From contig NZ_FNEQ01000008.1 of assembly GCF_900100205.1 (NCBI RefSeq), positions 1 through 64,000 of the forward strand: a DNA stretch of 64,000 bases, in the 5' to 3' direction. Shown one piece after another: positions 23,057 through 32,233 of the stretch. The position numbers were made by a program, and so were the translations under genes. The notes below the pieces were generated by a model that saw only the letters and a program-made list of their open reading frames with translations, was not told the origin of the DNA and ran no database searches. The DNA is from Duganella sp. OV510 (GTDB lineage: Bacteria; Pseudomonadota; Gammaproteobacteria; Burkholderiales; Burkholderiaceae_D). Each line of letters starts with the position of its first letter. Positions within the stretch are counted from its first letter, which is position 1.

Positions 23057-25024
23057 ATGCCATACAGGCGGTTCAGCAACATTACGCGTCATCGATCTGC
23101 GATGATAAACAGCCTCGTCACGGCGGCACTGCTCGTGTTCGCCATGCCGACTGTCACCCACGCGGGCACAGATCCGCTGGCGGCAGCGGGGCGGTGGGAA
23201 GGCAATACGACTGGCGGCGCCCGGACGCCGCCGATGGGCTGGAATAGCTGGAACGCGTTCCGCACGGAAGTCGACGAGGGCAAGGTGATGGGCGCGGCAG
23301 GCGTGCTGGTCGATAGCGGCATGGCCCGGCTCGGCTACAACCACGTCAATATCGACGACGGCTGGTGGCTCAAACGCCGCCAGAGCGACGGGCGCTTGCA
23401 GATTCGCACCAATATATTCCCGTCGGCAGCGACCGGGGGGGCGGCCGGCAGCAGTTTCAAGCCCTTTACCGACAAGCTCCACGCGATGGGCCTGAAAGCC
23501 GGCATCTACACCGACATCGGCCGTAATGCTTGTTCGCAAGCCTACGATCTGCATTCCCCCAATCTGCCGCAGGGCACAACGGCAGAGCGAGAAGTGGGGC
23601 TCGATGGGCATGTTACGCAAGATATCAATTTGTATTTCAAGGAGTGGGGTTTCGATTACATCAAGATCGACGCTTGCGGACTTGCCGATTTCACACCCGG
23701 CTCCAAGCTGGTGAAAGATCAGGATTATCGTGCGCTGGCGCCGCTGATTGATCGCAGCGCCATCAGTCGCACCGACATCAACGCGGTGCGCGGCCGCTAC
23801 GAGGCAGTCGCAGCGGCACTCAAGGCGGCCAGGCCCGCCAACGACTATGTGCTGTCGATCTGCGCGTGGGGCATGGCAAATGTTCGCTCCTGGGGCAAAG
23901 ACGTCGGCAACCTGTGGCGCACCAGCAGTGATATCACGCCGAGCTGGACCAGCATGCTGCATAACTTTGACAGCGCGGCGAAACGAGCGCTGTACGCCGG
24001 CCCCGGCCATTGGAACGACCCGGACATACTGCATATCGGCCACGGCGAGTTTGATGCGGACCATCTGGTCGAGGCCCGCTCGCACTTCAGCTTATGGGCG
24101 ATGATCAATGCGCCGCTGCTGGTCAGTTATGATCTGCGCAACGGCCCGCCGGCGCTGCTGGAGGTGCTGCGCAATGAAGAGCTGATACGGGTCAACCAGG
24201 ACCCGGCCGGGCATCAGGGCATCGTCACGTACGACTCCGACGACGCGCAAATCATTGTCAAGACGTTCGGCGACGGCAAGCGCAAGGCGGTGGCGTTGTT
24301 CAACCGTGGTGCGGCGCCGGTGCCGGTCATTTTGCTGGCCAGGCACCTGAAGCTGGCGGACGGCGCGCCGATCGTCCTCAGGGATCTCTGGTCGAAGAAA
24401 ACCCTGACATTCACTGGCGAGCAAGCATTCACGCTGGCGCCGCATGAGACGCTGGTGTTTGAAGCGACCGGCAAGCGCCTGCTTGAGAGTGGACTCTACC
24501 TTTCGGAAATGCCCGGCGCAGTGAATATCGCTGTCGACGGCACCCGGCGCCCGGAACTCGATCCCACCATCCACCGCATGATCGATCCCTGGAGCCTCAC
24601 GCGCTCTGCCGGATCACGGGCGCAATACGCCGGCTGGGGCGGTGCACAGGCCGACGCGACGCCGTTCGGTCAAACTTTGCAGATCGCCGGGCAAGCCTTC
24701 GATTCGGGCATCGGCGTGCTGTCGAATTCCCGTATTCAGGTCATGAACGCGCCAGCCCATGGGCAGCTGAAGGCAAGCGTGGGCGTCGATGATACGGCCG
24801 TAGAGGCAGGCCGGGCGGTGCGTTTTTACGTCTACGGCGATGGCAAGCTGCTAGCCCAAAGTCCGCAGATGACATTGGGTAGCAGGGCGCAACAGATCAC
24901 GGCAAACATCAAAGGCAGCAAGGTCATCGAACTGGTGGTGCGCGAGGTGAAAGCGGGAAGTGCCACGCCTGTGGTGGCAACATGGGGCGACGTGCGCCTG
25001 GTCAGCGACGCCGCCGCGCGCTGA
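23057..25024 (+). CDS. GH27 alpha-galactosidase with NPCBM domain
   Basis: This 655-residue secreted enzyme has a signal peptide (residues 1-36, ending near THA). The GH27 barrel opens with TPPMGWNSWNAF. The nucleophile Asp lies in FDYIKIDACG, matching YxKxD-C of the family, and the acid/base Asp in GPGHWNDPDILHIG. A beta-sandwich (about 400-480) follows, then an NPCBM-type carbohydrate-binding domain (about 495-650; GQAFDSGIGVLSNS, TLQIAG). It hydrolyses terminal alpha-galactosyl residues of oligo- or polysaccharides in the periplasm or outside. AAGGAGATATGT precedes the ATG. It is probably controlled by the divergent DeoR regulator. Confidence 0.9.
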   Translation: MPYRRFSNITRHRSAMINSLVTAALLVFAMPTVTHAGTDPLAAAGRWEGNTTGGARTPPMGWNSWNAFRTEVDEGKVMGAAGVLVDSGMARLGYNHVNIDDGWWLKRRQSDGRLQIRTNIFPSAATGGAAGSSFKPFTDKLHAMGLKAGIYTDIGRNACSQAYDLHSPNLPQGTTAEREVGLDGHVTQDINLYFKEWGFDYIKIDACGLADFTPGSKLVKDQDYRALAPLIDRSAISRTDINAVRGRYEAVAAALKAARPANDYVLSICAWGMANVRSWGKDVGNLWRTSSDITPSWTSMLHNFDSAAKRALYAGPGHWNDPDILHIGHGEFDADHLVEARSHFSLWAMINAPLLVSYDLRNGPPALLEVLRNEELIRVNQDPAGHQGIVTYDSDDAQIIVKTFGDGKRKAVALFNRGAAPVPVILLARHLKLADGAPIVLRDLWSKKTLTFTGEQAFTLAPHETLVFEATGKRLLESGLYLSEMPGAVNIAVDGTRRPELDPTIHRMIDPWSLTRSAGSRAQYAGWGGAQADATPFGQTLQIAGQAFDSGIGVLSNSRIQVMNAPAHGQLKASVGVDDTAVEAGRAVRFYVYGDGKLLAQSPQMTLGSRAQQITANIKGSKVIELVVREVKAGSATPVVATWGDVRLVSDAAAR

Positions 25025-25084
25025 CGCCGCCCGGCAGTAAAGAAGGCGCTGGGCGACTGTTCATGCGAAACCGTTTTTCTGAAT

Positions 25085-25102
25085 AACTTTCGAATGAAAG
25101 TT
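25085..25102. promoter_or_regulatory. Palindromic CTTTCGAATGAAAG operator-like site
   Basis: AACTTTCGAATGAAAGTT is a near-perfect palindrome sharing ACTTTCGAAT with the site at 22876. It is the best candidate for a common DeoR-type operator. Confidence 0.55.
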
Positions 25103-25280
25103 AAAAGCCAGTCAGATCACAAAAAAACAACATGTAAATACGAAAAACGTAAGATTTAAACGCTGGCGTAAGGTTTCGATATAGACTTAATAACGCTTCA
25201 ACCATAGACAACGATCCACGGGCTTTCGATTTATTCGAACGCATTAGCCAGGGGTTTTGGATACTCCAATATGAAAATAT

Positions 25281-25296
25281 CCGAAAGTTCGAAAAC
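25281..25296. promoter_or_regulatory. Second CGAAAG-type site before the receptor
   Basis: CCGAAAGTTCGAAAAC repeats CGAAA with an 8-base period, matching in reverse the ACTTTCG units above. It lies about 110 bases before the receptor ATG. Confidence 0.4.
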
Positions 25297-25404
25297 CCAT
25301 CAGCGGGATGCCGGCTTTGTGCGAGACGGGTTATCGCACCGGCCGACCTTCTCGGTTACTGCAGTGCTTGTGCTTCACCAATAACTTATAAAAGGAACCG
25401 TTTC

Positions 25405-28245
25405 ATGAGAGAGCTGCAACGCCGTCCGCGCACTAAATATCCCCAACTTGTGCTGCATCCGCTGACCTCGGCCTGCTTGCTTGCGCTAGCTACTTTCGCT
25501 ACGCCGACACGTGCCCAAGATGATCTAGCCACGGCAGATGGCGAGCAAGTTTCCAAGGTGGTCGTCACCGGCACGCGTGCAAGCTTGAAGGAGGCCTTGG
25601 CGCTCAAGCGCAATTCCGCTGTGGTGCAGGATAGTATTAGTGCGACCGAGCTCGGCCGTTTCCCCGATAACAACGTGGCGGACTCGCTGAGCCACATTAC
25701 CGGCGTTTCGGTCAGCCGTACTGCCGGCGGCGAGGGGCAAAAGGTCAGCATCCGCGGACTGGGTCCGGATTATACGATTACGACGTTCAATGGCCGCTTG
25801 CTGGGCACCGACAGCGCGGGCCGCTACTTTGCTTACGACGTGTTGCCGGCTGACGTCATCAGCGGCGCCGACGTTGTCAAGTCGACCCAGGCGCAGCTGA
25901 TCGAGGGTGCCATCGGCGGTTTGGTGAACCTGCGCTCCGCCAGCCCGTTCGACCAGAAAGGCCAGCACGGCCTGATGCGTGTGGAGGCCGACCGCAACCA
26001 GCTGAGCAGCCTGAACGGCAAAAAGCTGTCAGGCACTTACAGCAATACCTTCAATGACCAGGTTGGCGTGCTGCTCGGCGTGGTGTACGCCAAGCGCGAT
26101 GTCCGCACTGATACGGCCGGCAACGATGGCGGCTGGTCTCGCAACCCTATTCCAAGCGACCCAAGCCAGTTCTGGGAGTATGGCAATACCTGGGGCGGCG
26201 CCATCGATCCCAATGGCAACGGCATACTCGACCGCAACGAAGAAGGCCTGATCGGGCCGGGACAGTTCCGCTTCGGCTCCATCATGGAGAAAAAGGAGCG
26301 CATGGCGCTCTCCGGCAAGGTGGAGTGGCGTCCCAGCAGCGACGTAAAGATTGTGGTCGACGGTTTCAAAACTCGGCTGGACTCGCCCCAGGTCGGCTAC
26401 CAGCTTTCGTTCTATCCGCTGTACTCGCCGGGCCGCTGGTCCGATATGAAGGTCAACAACGGCGTGGTGACCGACCTGACCTTGTCCAATCCAGACCCTG
26501 AGATGCGGCTCAATCCCGAGGTGCTGAATAAGACCGAGTATCGCGTGGTGGACACTGCGATGTACGGCGCCAAGGGGGATTGGAAGATTTCGCCCACGTT
26601 GAAAGTGACAGGCGACGTCTATCTGTCCACGTCAAAACGCAACTCCGGCGGTAAAGACAGCTATGTCGTGCTGCGGATGAATCAGCCCAACGTAACGCGT
26701 GTCCAGCTCACCGGCGCTGCCGTGCCCGACGTCAAGACCACCCTGGCCGACGGCCGCGACCTGCAAAGCGGCCTGGCTCAGGGCCTGTTCAAAGACAGCG
26801 ACTTCAATACCCACTTCTACAGCCGGGCGGGCGATAACATCGACGATCGTATCGGCGGTGCAAGCGCGAATGCCGAATGGAAGCTGGACCGTTTCAATAT
26901 CGATCAGTTGAAGTTCGGCCTTGGCCAGACCAATCGCAAGAAAAAACGCGACATGATCAACAACGCGTTCAACGCCGGCCAGGATCACTATTCCGGCGAG
27001 AACGCGATCAATGTGGGCGCCCTCGGCGGTAACGTGATCAACCAGACGTTTAGCCCGAGCGGCTTCCTGTCTGACGTGAGCGGCAACTTCCCGCGCAGCT
27101 TCCTGGGTTTTGATGTCGACAGCTACGCGCAGGCGTTGAAGTCCTACGACGGCAAGCCACGCCCTGGGGGCGGCGTCTACAGTTCGGCCTTGTCTGCGCC
27201 CGCCTGGAATCCATTGGAAAGCTATCGCGTAACCGAAAAGACCACTACCGCATTTGTGCAGGCCGATCTGGCCGGCGATAGATGGAATGCCGACGTCGGC
27301 GTGCGCCTTGTGAACACCAAGACCACGGCGCAGGCTTGGGACGCGAAGATAAACGACATCATACAGAACGGCGCGTTCAACTTCACCGCCGTCTACGCCG
27401 ATCCGTCCGTCGTGCAGCAGGATGCCAGCTACACCTTCGGGCTGCCGTCGGCTAACTTCAGCTACCAGATTACAGACACCCTGCAGCTGCGATTGGGCGC
27501 CGCCAAGACGATGGCGCGACCGTCAGTGGACAAACTTGCGCCGTCGAGCACCACAGCCAGCATATCGTGGGGCGACTTTACGCAGATTTACGGCGGCAAT
27601 GCCGAGCTCAAGCCGTACACCGCGCGCCAGGCTGACATCTCGCTTGAGTGGTATTACGCCAAGAACTCTGCACTAACTTTTGCTGTCTACCAAAAAAACA
27701 TCAAGAACCAGATTACCACCCTGTGGCTGACTGGACAGGACATTGGGGCCCCCGGCGGCCGTCTGTTCAACGTTCAGCGTCCTATCAACGGCGACAGTGC
27801 CAAGGCGCGCGGTATGGAGATCGGCCTGCAGCACCTGTTTGATAACGGCTTCGGCGTGCGAGCGCAGTACACGCGCAATCTGTCGAGCAGCTGGGTTAAC
27901 GGCGTCGAACGCCCGCTGGAAGGCATCGCGCCAGCAACCGCGTCGGTGGGCTTGCTATACGAGCGCGGTCCATGGAGCATGAGCACCACGGCCGACTATA
28001 CCGATGCCTTTGTCACCGCCACCAATGTGATCGGCTCCGGCTTCAACGAGACCGCCAACGCCATGACCTGGCTGACAGCTCAGTTCGCGTATGAGGTGAA
28101 CAAATCGCTGCGCATCAGCATCGAAGGCAATAACCTCACCGATGCTGTGCAGAAGCCCAAGCTGGGCAACGGCTCCATCAGTCTTCCCAACGGCTACTAT
28201 CGCTACGGCCGTTCCATCACCCTGGGGGCAAGCCTGAAGTTCTGA
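25405..28245 (+). CDS. TonB-dependent receptor, carbohydrate type
   Basis: This 946-residue outer-membrane receptor has a signal peptide (about 1-37), a TonB box-like QVSKVVVTGTRASLKEAL, a plug with ELGRFPDNNVADSLSHITGV and GGEGQKVSIRGLGPDY, then the 22-strand barrel ending in an aromatic (SITLGASLKF). The ASL-x-AL-x-K and PDNNVA-SL signatures are those of the Xanthomonas/Caulobacter sugar-receptor type. With the GH27 enzyme and mutarotase nearby, its cargo is probably an alpha-galactosyl oligosaccharide. AAAGGAACC precedes the ATG. A strong terminator follows. Confidence 0.9.
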   Translation: MRELQRRPRTKYPQLVLHPLTSACLLALATFATPTRAQDDLATADGEQVSKVVVTGTRASLKEALALKRNSAVVQDSISATELGRFPDNNVADSLSHITGVSVSRTAGGEGQKVSIRGLGPDYTITTFNGRLLGTDSAGRYFAYDVLPADVISGADVVKSTQAQLIEGAIGGLVNLRSASPFDQKGQHGLMRVEADRNQLSSLNGKKLSGTYSNTFNDQVGVLLGVVYAKRDVRTDTAGNDGGWSRNPIPSDPSQFWEYGNTWGGAIDPNGNGILDRNEEGLIGPGQFRFGSIMEKKERMALSGKVEWRPSSDVKIVVDGFKTRLDSPQVGYQLSFYPLYSPGRWSDMKVNNGVVTDLTLSNPDPEMRLNPEVLNKTEYRVVDTAMYGAKGDWKISPTLKVTGDVYLSTSKRNSGGKDSYVVLRMNQPNVTRVQLTGAAVPDVKTTLADGRDLQSGLAQGLFKDSDFNTHFYSRAGDNIDDRIGGASANAEWKLDRFNIDQLKFGLGQTNRKKKRDMINNAFNAGQDHYSGENAINVGALGGNVINQTFSPSGFLSDVSGNFPRSFLGFDVDSYAQALKSYDGKPRPGGGVYSSALSAPAWNPLESYRVTEKTTTAFVQADLAGDRWNADVGVRLVNTKTTAQAWDAKINDIIQNGAFNFTAVYADPSVVQQDASYTFGLPSANFSYQITDTLQLRLGAAKTMARPSVDKLAPSSTTASISWGDFTQIYGGNAELKPYTARQADISLEWYYAKNSALTFAVYQKNIKNQITTLWLTGQDIGAPGGRLFNVQRPINGDSAKARGMEIGLQHLFDNGFGVRAQYTRNLSSSWVNGVERPLEGIAPATASVGLLYERGPWSMSTTADYTDAFVTATNVIGSGFNETANAMTWLTAQFAYEVNKSLRISIEGNNLTDAVQKPKLGNGSISLPNGYYRYGRSITLGASLKF

Positions 28246-28340
28246 TGCCTGCCGGAGCGATTACCGCAGGGGCCAGTTTCTGATCAGCTCTTACTGCGCA
28301 ACCGTCACCGGCTTTCTTGCGAAATTGTTGTACTCTCCTT

Positions 28341-28370
28341 GGCCGCCAGCTATTCGGGCGGCCTTTTTTT
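28341..28370 (+). terminator. Rho-independent terminator after the receptor
   Basis: GGCCGCC and GGGCGGCC pair across an 8-base loop and are followed by seven T. It separates the receptor from the epimerase gene. Confidence 0.9.
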
Positions 28371-28458
28371 CTGGGAGCTTCAGGGCGATCCCAACGCCAT
28401 CTGGGCTGTTTCAAGCTATGCTGCCAGAAACAGACTGAAAACCAAACATGGATACACA

Positions 28459-29622
28459 ATGAGACACATAAAACTCTTCTTGCTTACCACATTACTTGGA
28501 CTGACTGCCTGCAGCCAATTGTCGCATCGCGCTCCGGTGTCATCCGGGTTATCAGTCTCGCGAACCGGCTTCGGTACATTGTCGAATGGTGCCGATGTGG
28601 ATGCCGTCACATTAAAAAACGCCCATGGGATGTCGGTCACACTGATCTCGTTTGGAGCGACAGTGCAAAGTCTGCGTTTTCCTGACAAACATGGCAGCGT
28701 CGCCGACTTGGCCGTGGGTTATGACACATTGGCCGGTTACGAAACCACACCTGGCTTTACGAATGTTACCGTTGGCCGTTACGCCAACCGCATCGCCAAC
28801 GGCAATTTAGTGCTGGACGGTCAGAAATACGCATTGTCGCTGAGCGAGCCGCGCAACACGCTGCATGGTGGCAGCATCGGCTGGGACAAGCGCAACTGGA
28901 CGGTAAAAACAGTGGAGCAGACTGCGGACAAGGTGTCGGTCACATTTACGCTGACCTCGCCGGATGGCGACCAAGGATTCCCCGGCACTGTCGTAGCGGA
29001 TGTGAAGTATGAGCTTGATAATAATAACGATCTGTCGGTCAGCTACGGCGCCACTACCGATAAGCCCACGGTGGTCAACCTGACCTATCACAGCATGCTT
29101 AACCTGTCGGGCATTCCTGCCAAGAACCTTGCCACGGATGCGGAGTTGACGATCGAATCGGACGCCTTTCTGCCGGTGAACGAGGTGCTGATTCCCACCG
29201 GTCAGCCGTTGCCGGTGGCTGGCACGCCGTTCGACTTCCGCACTCCCGCCGGCGTTACCCAACGCGCCCGCGCCACGCACCCGCAGCTTGCACTGGCCAA
29301 TGGCGGCATCGACCATAACTACATCATTCGCGGAGGCAAAACAGCGACGCCAAAGCCCGCCGTCACTTTCGAGGATCGCCAGTCCGGCCGAGGACTGAAA
29401 ATCGCGACCACCGAGCCGGGCATGCAGGTGTACACCGGCAACTTCCTTGATGGCAAAATCGTTGGCAAGGCGGGGCAGCGCCTGACCAAGTACCAGTCCA
29501 TTAGCTTCGAGGCGCAAGGCTATCCCGATAGCCCGAACCAGCCGGCATACCCGTCCACACGCCTTGACCCGGGCCAGGCTTACGCCCAGACCACCGTGTT
29601 TCATTTCTACCTGCTGCCCTGA
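28459..29622 (+). CDS. Aldose 1-epimerase (galactose mutarotase), lipoprotein form
   Basis: Starting at 28459 the product has 387 residues and a lipoprotein signal (LLTTLLGLTAC, Cys18 lipidated). The galactose mutarotase domain has TVGRYANRIANG, the catalytic His in NTLHGGSIGWDK and LTYHSMLNLSG, GGIDHNYI and the base Glu near SISFEAQGYPDSPN. It interconverts alpha and beta anomers of galactose released by the GH27 enzyme, here in the periplasm. Earlier frame openings (28339) run through the terminator and are rejected. No strong ribosome binding site is visible. Confidence 0.9.
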   Translation: MRHIKLFLLTTLLGLTACSQLSHRAPVSSGLSVSRTGFGTLSNGADVDAVTLKNAHGMSVTLISFGATVQSLRFPDKHGSVADLAVGYDTLAGYETTPGFTNVTVGRYANRIANGNLVLDGQKYALSLSEPRNTLHGGSIGWDKRNWTVKTVEQTADKVSVTFTLTSPDGDQGFPGTVVADVKYELDNNNDLSVSYGATTDKPTVVNLTYHSMLNLSGIPAKNLATDAELTIESDAFLPVNEVLIPTGQPLPVAGTPFDFRTPAGVTQRARATHPQLALANGGIDHNYIIRGGKTATPKPAVTFEDRQSGRGLKIATTEPGMQVYTGNFLDGKIVGKAGQRLTKYQSISFEAQGYPDSPNQPAYPSTRLDPGQAYAQTTVFHFYLLP

Positions 29623-29951
29623 CGCTGCGCGTTGCAGAACGCGAAATACTGTGCCAGACCTGCCAGCCATTCCGCCATGTTGGCGCTGCGTGAGCGCCGC
29701 ACGGCGTACGCCGGTTCGGTGATTTCCGCGCGCACGTAGCGGCGGTGTTTCTTGCGTTGCGTTAGCGTCTCGCATCCTGGCGCGCGATGACCTGATGTCA
29801 GGCCGGCTGGTGCGGACTTTTCGGTGACGGGATATCCGACCACCTTGTTCTTCGACGCCAATGGCACGCTGGTATATCAACACATGGGGCCGCTTTCGGA
29901 GGCGGCGCTGCTAAGCCGGTTGGAAAGCGTGTTCCAAGCGGTGGCTGCCGA
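29623..29951. pseudogene. Gene scar with thioredoxin-like C-terminal fragment
   Basis: Between the epimerase and the beta-lactamase-like gene lie two fragments. On the plus strand (29815-29944) VTGYPTTLFFDANGTLVYQH and then MGPLSEAALLSRLESVF form the end of a TlpA/thioredoxin-like protein with its cis-Pro (GYPTT) but no CxxC. On the minus strand (about 29625-29815) an RRSRSANMAEWLAGLAQYFA stretch is coding-like but unassigned. Both lack starts and appear to be relics. Confidence 0.45.
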
Positions 29952-31091
29952 CTACCGCACGCTTTCCATGGATTCCACGGTGTCGAAAATATGCGCCAGC
30001 GCGCTTTCCATGGCGTCGGCAGTGGCGTCGCCGCTCTGGTTGGTGATGATGAAGACGCCCAGCTGATATTTAGGAACGACATAGGCGTAGCTTTGTGCGC
30101 GCGGTACGCCGCCATGGTGCACATAATGCGTGTCCAACTGGCGATTGGTGCCAATGTTCCAGAAATAGCCAATGCTGAAGTCGTCCTGAAAGCGTACCAG
30201 CGGCTGGTGCGATTCGATCACGGCGGGTTTGCTGCTCAATTGCAGGCGCAGGTACTTGGCCATGTCCGGCATTGTCGACTTCAGGTTACCGGCAGCACCC
30301 CAGGGCAGTGGTGGCATCGGTGTCGTGATGACGGGGTTGTCGCTGTGGTAGCCGGGCGCTAGCCGGCCAGCGTCCTTGGCGGTGATTCTCAGCTTGGTAT
30401 CTTGCATGCCGGCTTCGCGCGCAACAAATTGCGTGAGCAGGACTTCATACGGCATTCCGTAGATTTTTTCGAGCGTGTGCGCAATCAGTTCGGTGCCGGC
30501 GCTTGAATAGGCGTAGTCCTTGCCAAGCGGACCTTTGATGCTGACTGTGTGCAGGTCCTGCCAGAATTGCGGCTGTCCGTAGTTGGCGTAGGCCGCATTG
30601 AGCTTTGCAGGCGTGGTGTGGGCGGTGAAATCGTTTAAAACCGTGTTCACCTGCAATGGCAGCATGCCTGGCATATTGCTGGTGTGGGTGACCAAATGGC
30701 GGAGGCGAATTGGCTGTCCCTGCGACTGCAGGTTCGGGTAATCGGCGGCCAGGTACTTTTGGATGGGATCGTCGAGCGCCGCCTTCCCGTCCAGCACGGC
30801 ATTCGCCAGGAGCAGGCCAGCAAAAGTCTTGCTGACCGAGCCGATTTCATAAAGCGTAGTGTCGTTCGGCGGATTGGCTTTGCCGGTTTCCAGCTCGCCT
30901 TGATGCAGAATGAATTGCTGGTCGCGATACACCACAGCAATCGAGGTCGCGTGTAGCAGTTTCGATTGCAGCAGGGTGGTCGCGGTTTGGCGCATAGCGG
31001 CCGGAATGTCTTGCGCGGTTGCGGTGGCTGCCGGCTTGCAGGCCGCCAGCCCGAGTGTCATTGCCGTTATGGTTGCAGCGAATTTTGTCAT
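29952..31091 (-). CDS. Serine beta-lactamase/penicillin-binding-like lipoprotein
   Basis: This 379-residue protein has a lipoprotein signal (TLGLAAC) and the serine beta-lactamase fold. SxxK lies in YEIGSVSKTFAGLLLA, the second motif is YAYSSAG (Y-x-S position), and HHGG near the end stands for KTG. The HLVTHTSNMPGMLP segment is typical of class C/EstB-like members. It could be a D-Ala peptidase, esterase or AmpC-like lactamase; lactamase activity cannot be told from sequence. The ATG at 31091 or the GTG three codons earlier may be the start. Confidence 0.8.
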   Translation of the reverse strand: MTKFAATITAMTLGLAACKPAATATAQDIPAAMRQTATTLLQSKLLHATSIAVVYRDQQFILHQGELETGKANPPNDTTLYEIGSVSKTFAGLLLANAVLDGKAALDDPIQKYLAADYPNLQSQGQPIRLRHLVTHTSNMPGMLPLQVNTVLNDFTAHTTPAKLNAAYANYGQPQFWQDLHTVSIKGPLGKDYAYSSAGTELIAHTLEKIYGMPYEVLLTQFVAREAGMQDTKLRITAKDAGRLAPGYHSDNPVITTPMPPLPWGAAGNLKSTMPDMAKYLRLQLSSKPAVIESHQPLVRFQDDFSIGYFWNIGTNRQLDTHYVHHGGVPRAQSYAYVVPKYQLGVFIITNQSGDATADAMESALAHIFDTVESMESVR

Positions 31092-31115
31092 CACGCGCAC
31101 TAAGCAGCTACTATG

Positions 31116-31517
31116 TTAATGCTTGGGGGCAGGTTCGGCGATGGTGATGACGCCCAGCAGGGACTCGCCAGCGACATATTGCGCATGCAGTTCCTCGAAG
31201 GTATAGGATTCCTCGTATTTGTAGCGAATGCAGGCGGCATTCAGAAGGCGCCAGGCACTACGCAATGCATTTGCCTTGCCGCCCATGTTGAACGTGCCGA
31301 TCCACGCCAGCGAGGCAGTGCCGACAAAGGCAACCACCCTGATCGATCCCGTCAGCGCTGCATCCGTTCCGACAAAGGTGGCAACAAACAGCGAGCAGGA
31401 CACACTTAATGCTCCCAGCAGCGCATACAGACGCGTGAGCCGCACTGCCATGCGGTCCCATTCGTGCAGTGCGACTTTCATCTCTTCAGGTATCGATCGA
31501 TTGTGCGGCTCGGTCAT
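31116..31517 (-). CDS. Two-pass membrane protein of unknown function
   Basis: This 133-residue protein has two membrane helices (LYALLGALSVSCSLFVATFV and VVAFVGTASLAWIGTF) and a helical C-terminal tail (AWRLLNAACIRYKYEESYTF). The pattern resembles SLATT-like two-helix proteins that often accompany conflict genes, but no decisive motif is seen. It is 24 bases upstream of the beta-lactamase-like gene on the same strand, so they may share a transcript. Confidence 0.6.
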   Translation of the reverse strand: MTEPHNRSIPEEMKVALHEWDRMAVRLTRLYALLGALSVSCSLFVATFVGTDAALTGSIRVVAFVGTASLAWIGTFNMGGKANALRSAWRLLNAACIRYKYEESYTFEELHAQYVAGESLLGVITIAEPAPKH

Positions 31518-31594
31518 CGTACGTCTCCAGTAGTGAGCGGTGCCGATGATAATAGAACGAAATTATTGGTTTCGCAATGAAAGCCGCAAGGATG

Positions 31595-31960
31595 CTATCG
31601 CTTTGACTTGGTGGCGCGAAGGACATTCGAGTCCTGCGAGCGGATCAGGTCCGCCATCGCCTCGCTTGGCTCGGTACCCAGCGTCCATTGACCCGCCACA
31701 ATCTCGGCCGGGCGCTCATCAAGCTGGCCGCCGAAATTGACGCCGAAGCTGTAGCGCATGTCAGGGTTGCGCGCGGAGAGGCGTTCCAGCGCCTCAAACA
31801 GGATGCGCATGTCGATTTCATTCGAGCTTTCTGCCAGACTACGTTCTAGTCGGGCCACCAGCTCGGCATTGGCACTGCGTTTGGAACGGCCGGCCTCCAG
31901 CTTCAATTTCTCGAAGAGCGCGACAGGCATGCGGAATTGGCTGCGGTAGATATCGGACAT
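31595..31960 (-). CDS. Arc-type ribbon-helix-helix regulator
   Basis: This 121-residue protein has an N-terminal Arc-like RHH domain (RSQFRMPVALFEKLKLEAGR, then SANAELVARLERSL). The C-terminal part is unassigned and includes YSFGVNFGGQ. Such proteins bind DNA as dimers and repress mobile-element or toxin genes. No partner toxin is evident. The target is unknown. Confidence 0.8.
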   Translation of the reverse strand: MSDIYRSQFRMPVALFEKLKLEAGRSKRSANAELVARLERSLAESSNEIDMRILFEALERLSARNPDMRYSFGVNFGGQLDERPAEIVAGQWTLGTEPSEAMADLIRSQDSNVLRATKSKR

Positions 31961-32233
31961 TCCATTATATTGTCACTTACCGAACCAACTGGCTAGTGAC
32001 TGAAAACAAAGAAATAGTGACAACCTGATGTAATCGGTACCATTTTCGATGCCAGCAAGCAGCATCCGAACGGTTGGTGGTGTCGGCAAATTTGACATTG
32101 CCCGCCCATCCGGTGTGCCGGCACACGCTAAGCCCCTGATTTCAAAGCAAGCGCAACACATGGCATGAGTCATGCGACACAGCGTCGCGTATCTGCCCTG
32201 TGCGGATTCCTGTTCAGCCGGAAAGGATATCGT

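Larger units (their letters stand above)
25025..25404. other. Regulatory gap before the carbohydrate TonB receptor
   Basis: This 380-base gap without a gene contains two CTTTCGAA-type sites (25085-25102, 25281-25296) and AT-rich promoter-like DNA around 25120-25200, so the receptor has its own promoter. Confidence 0.5.
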
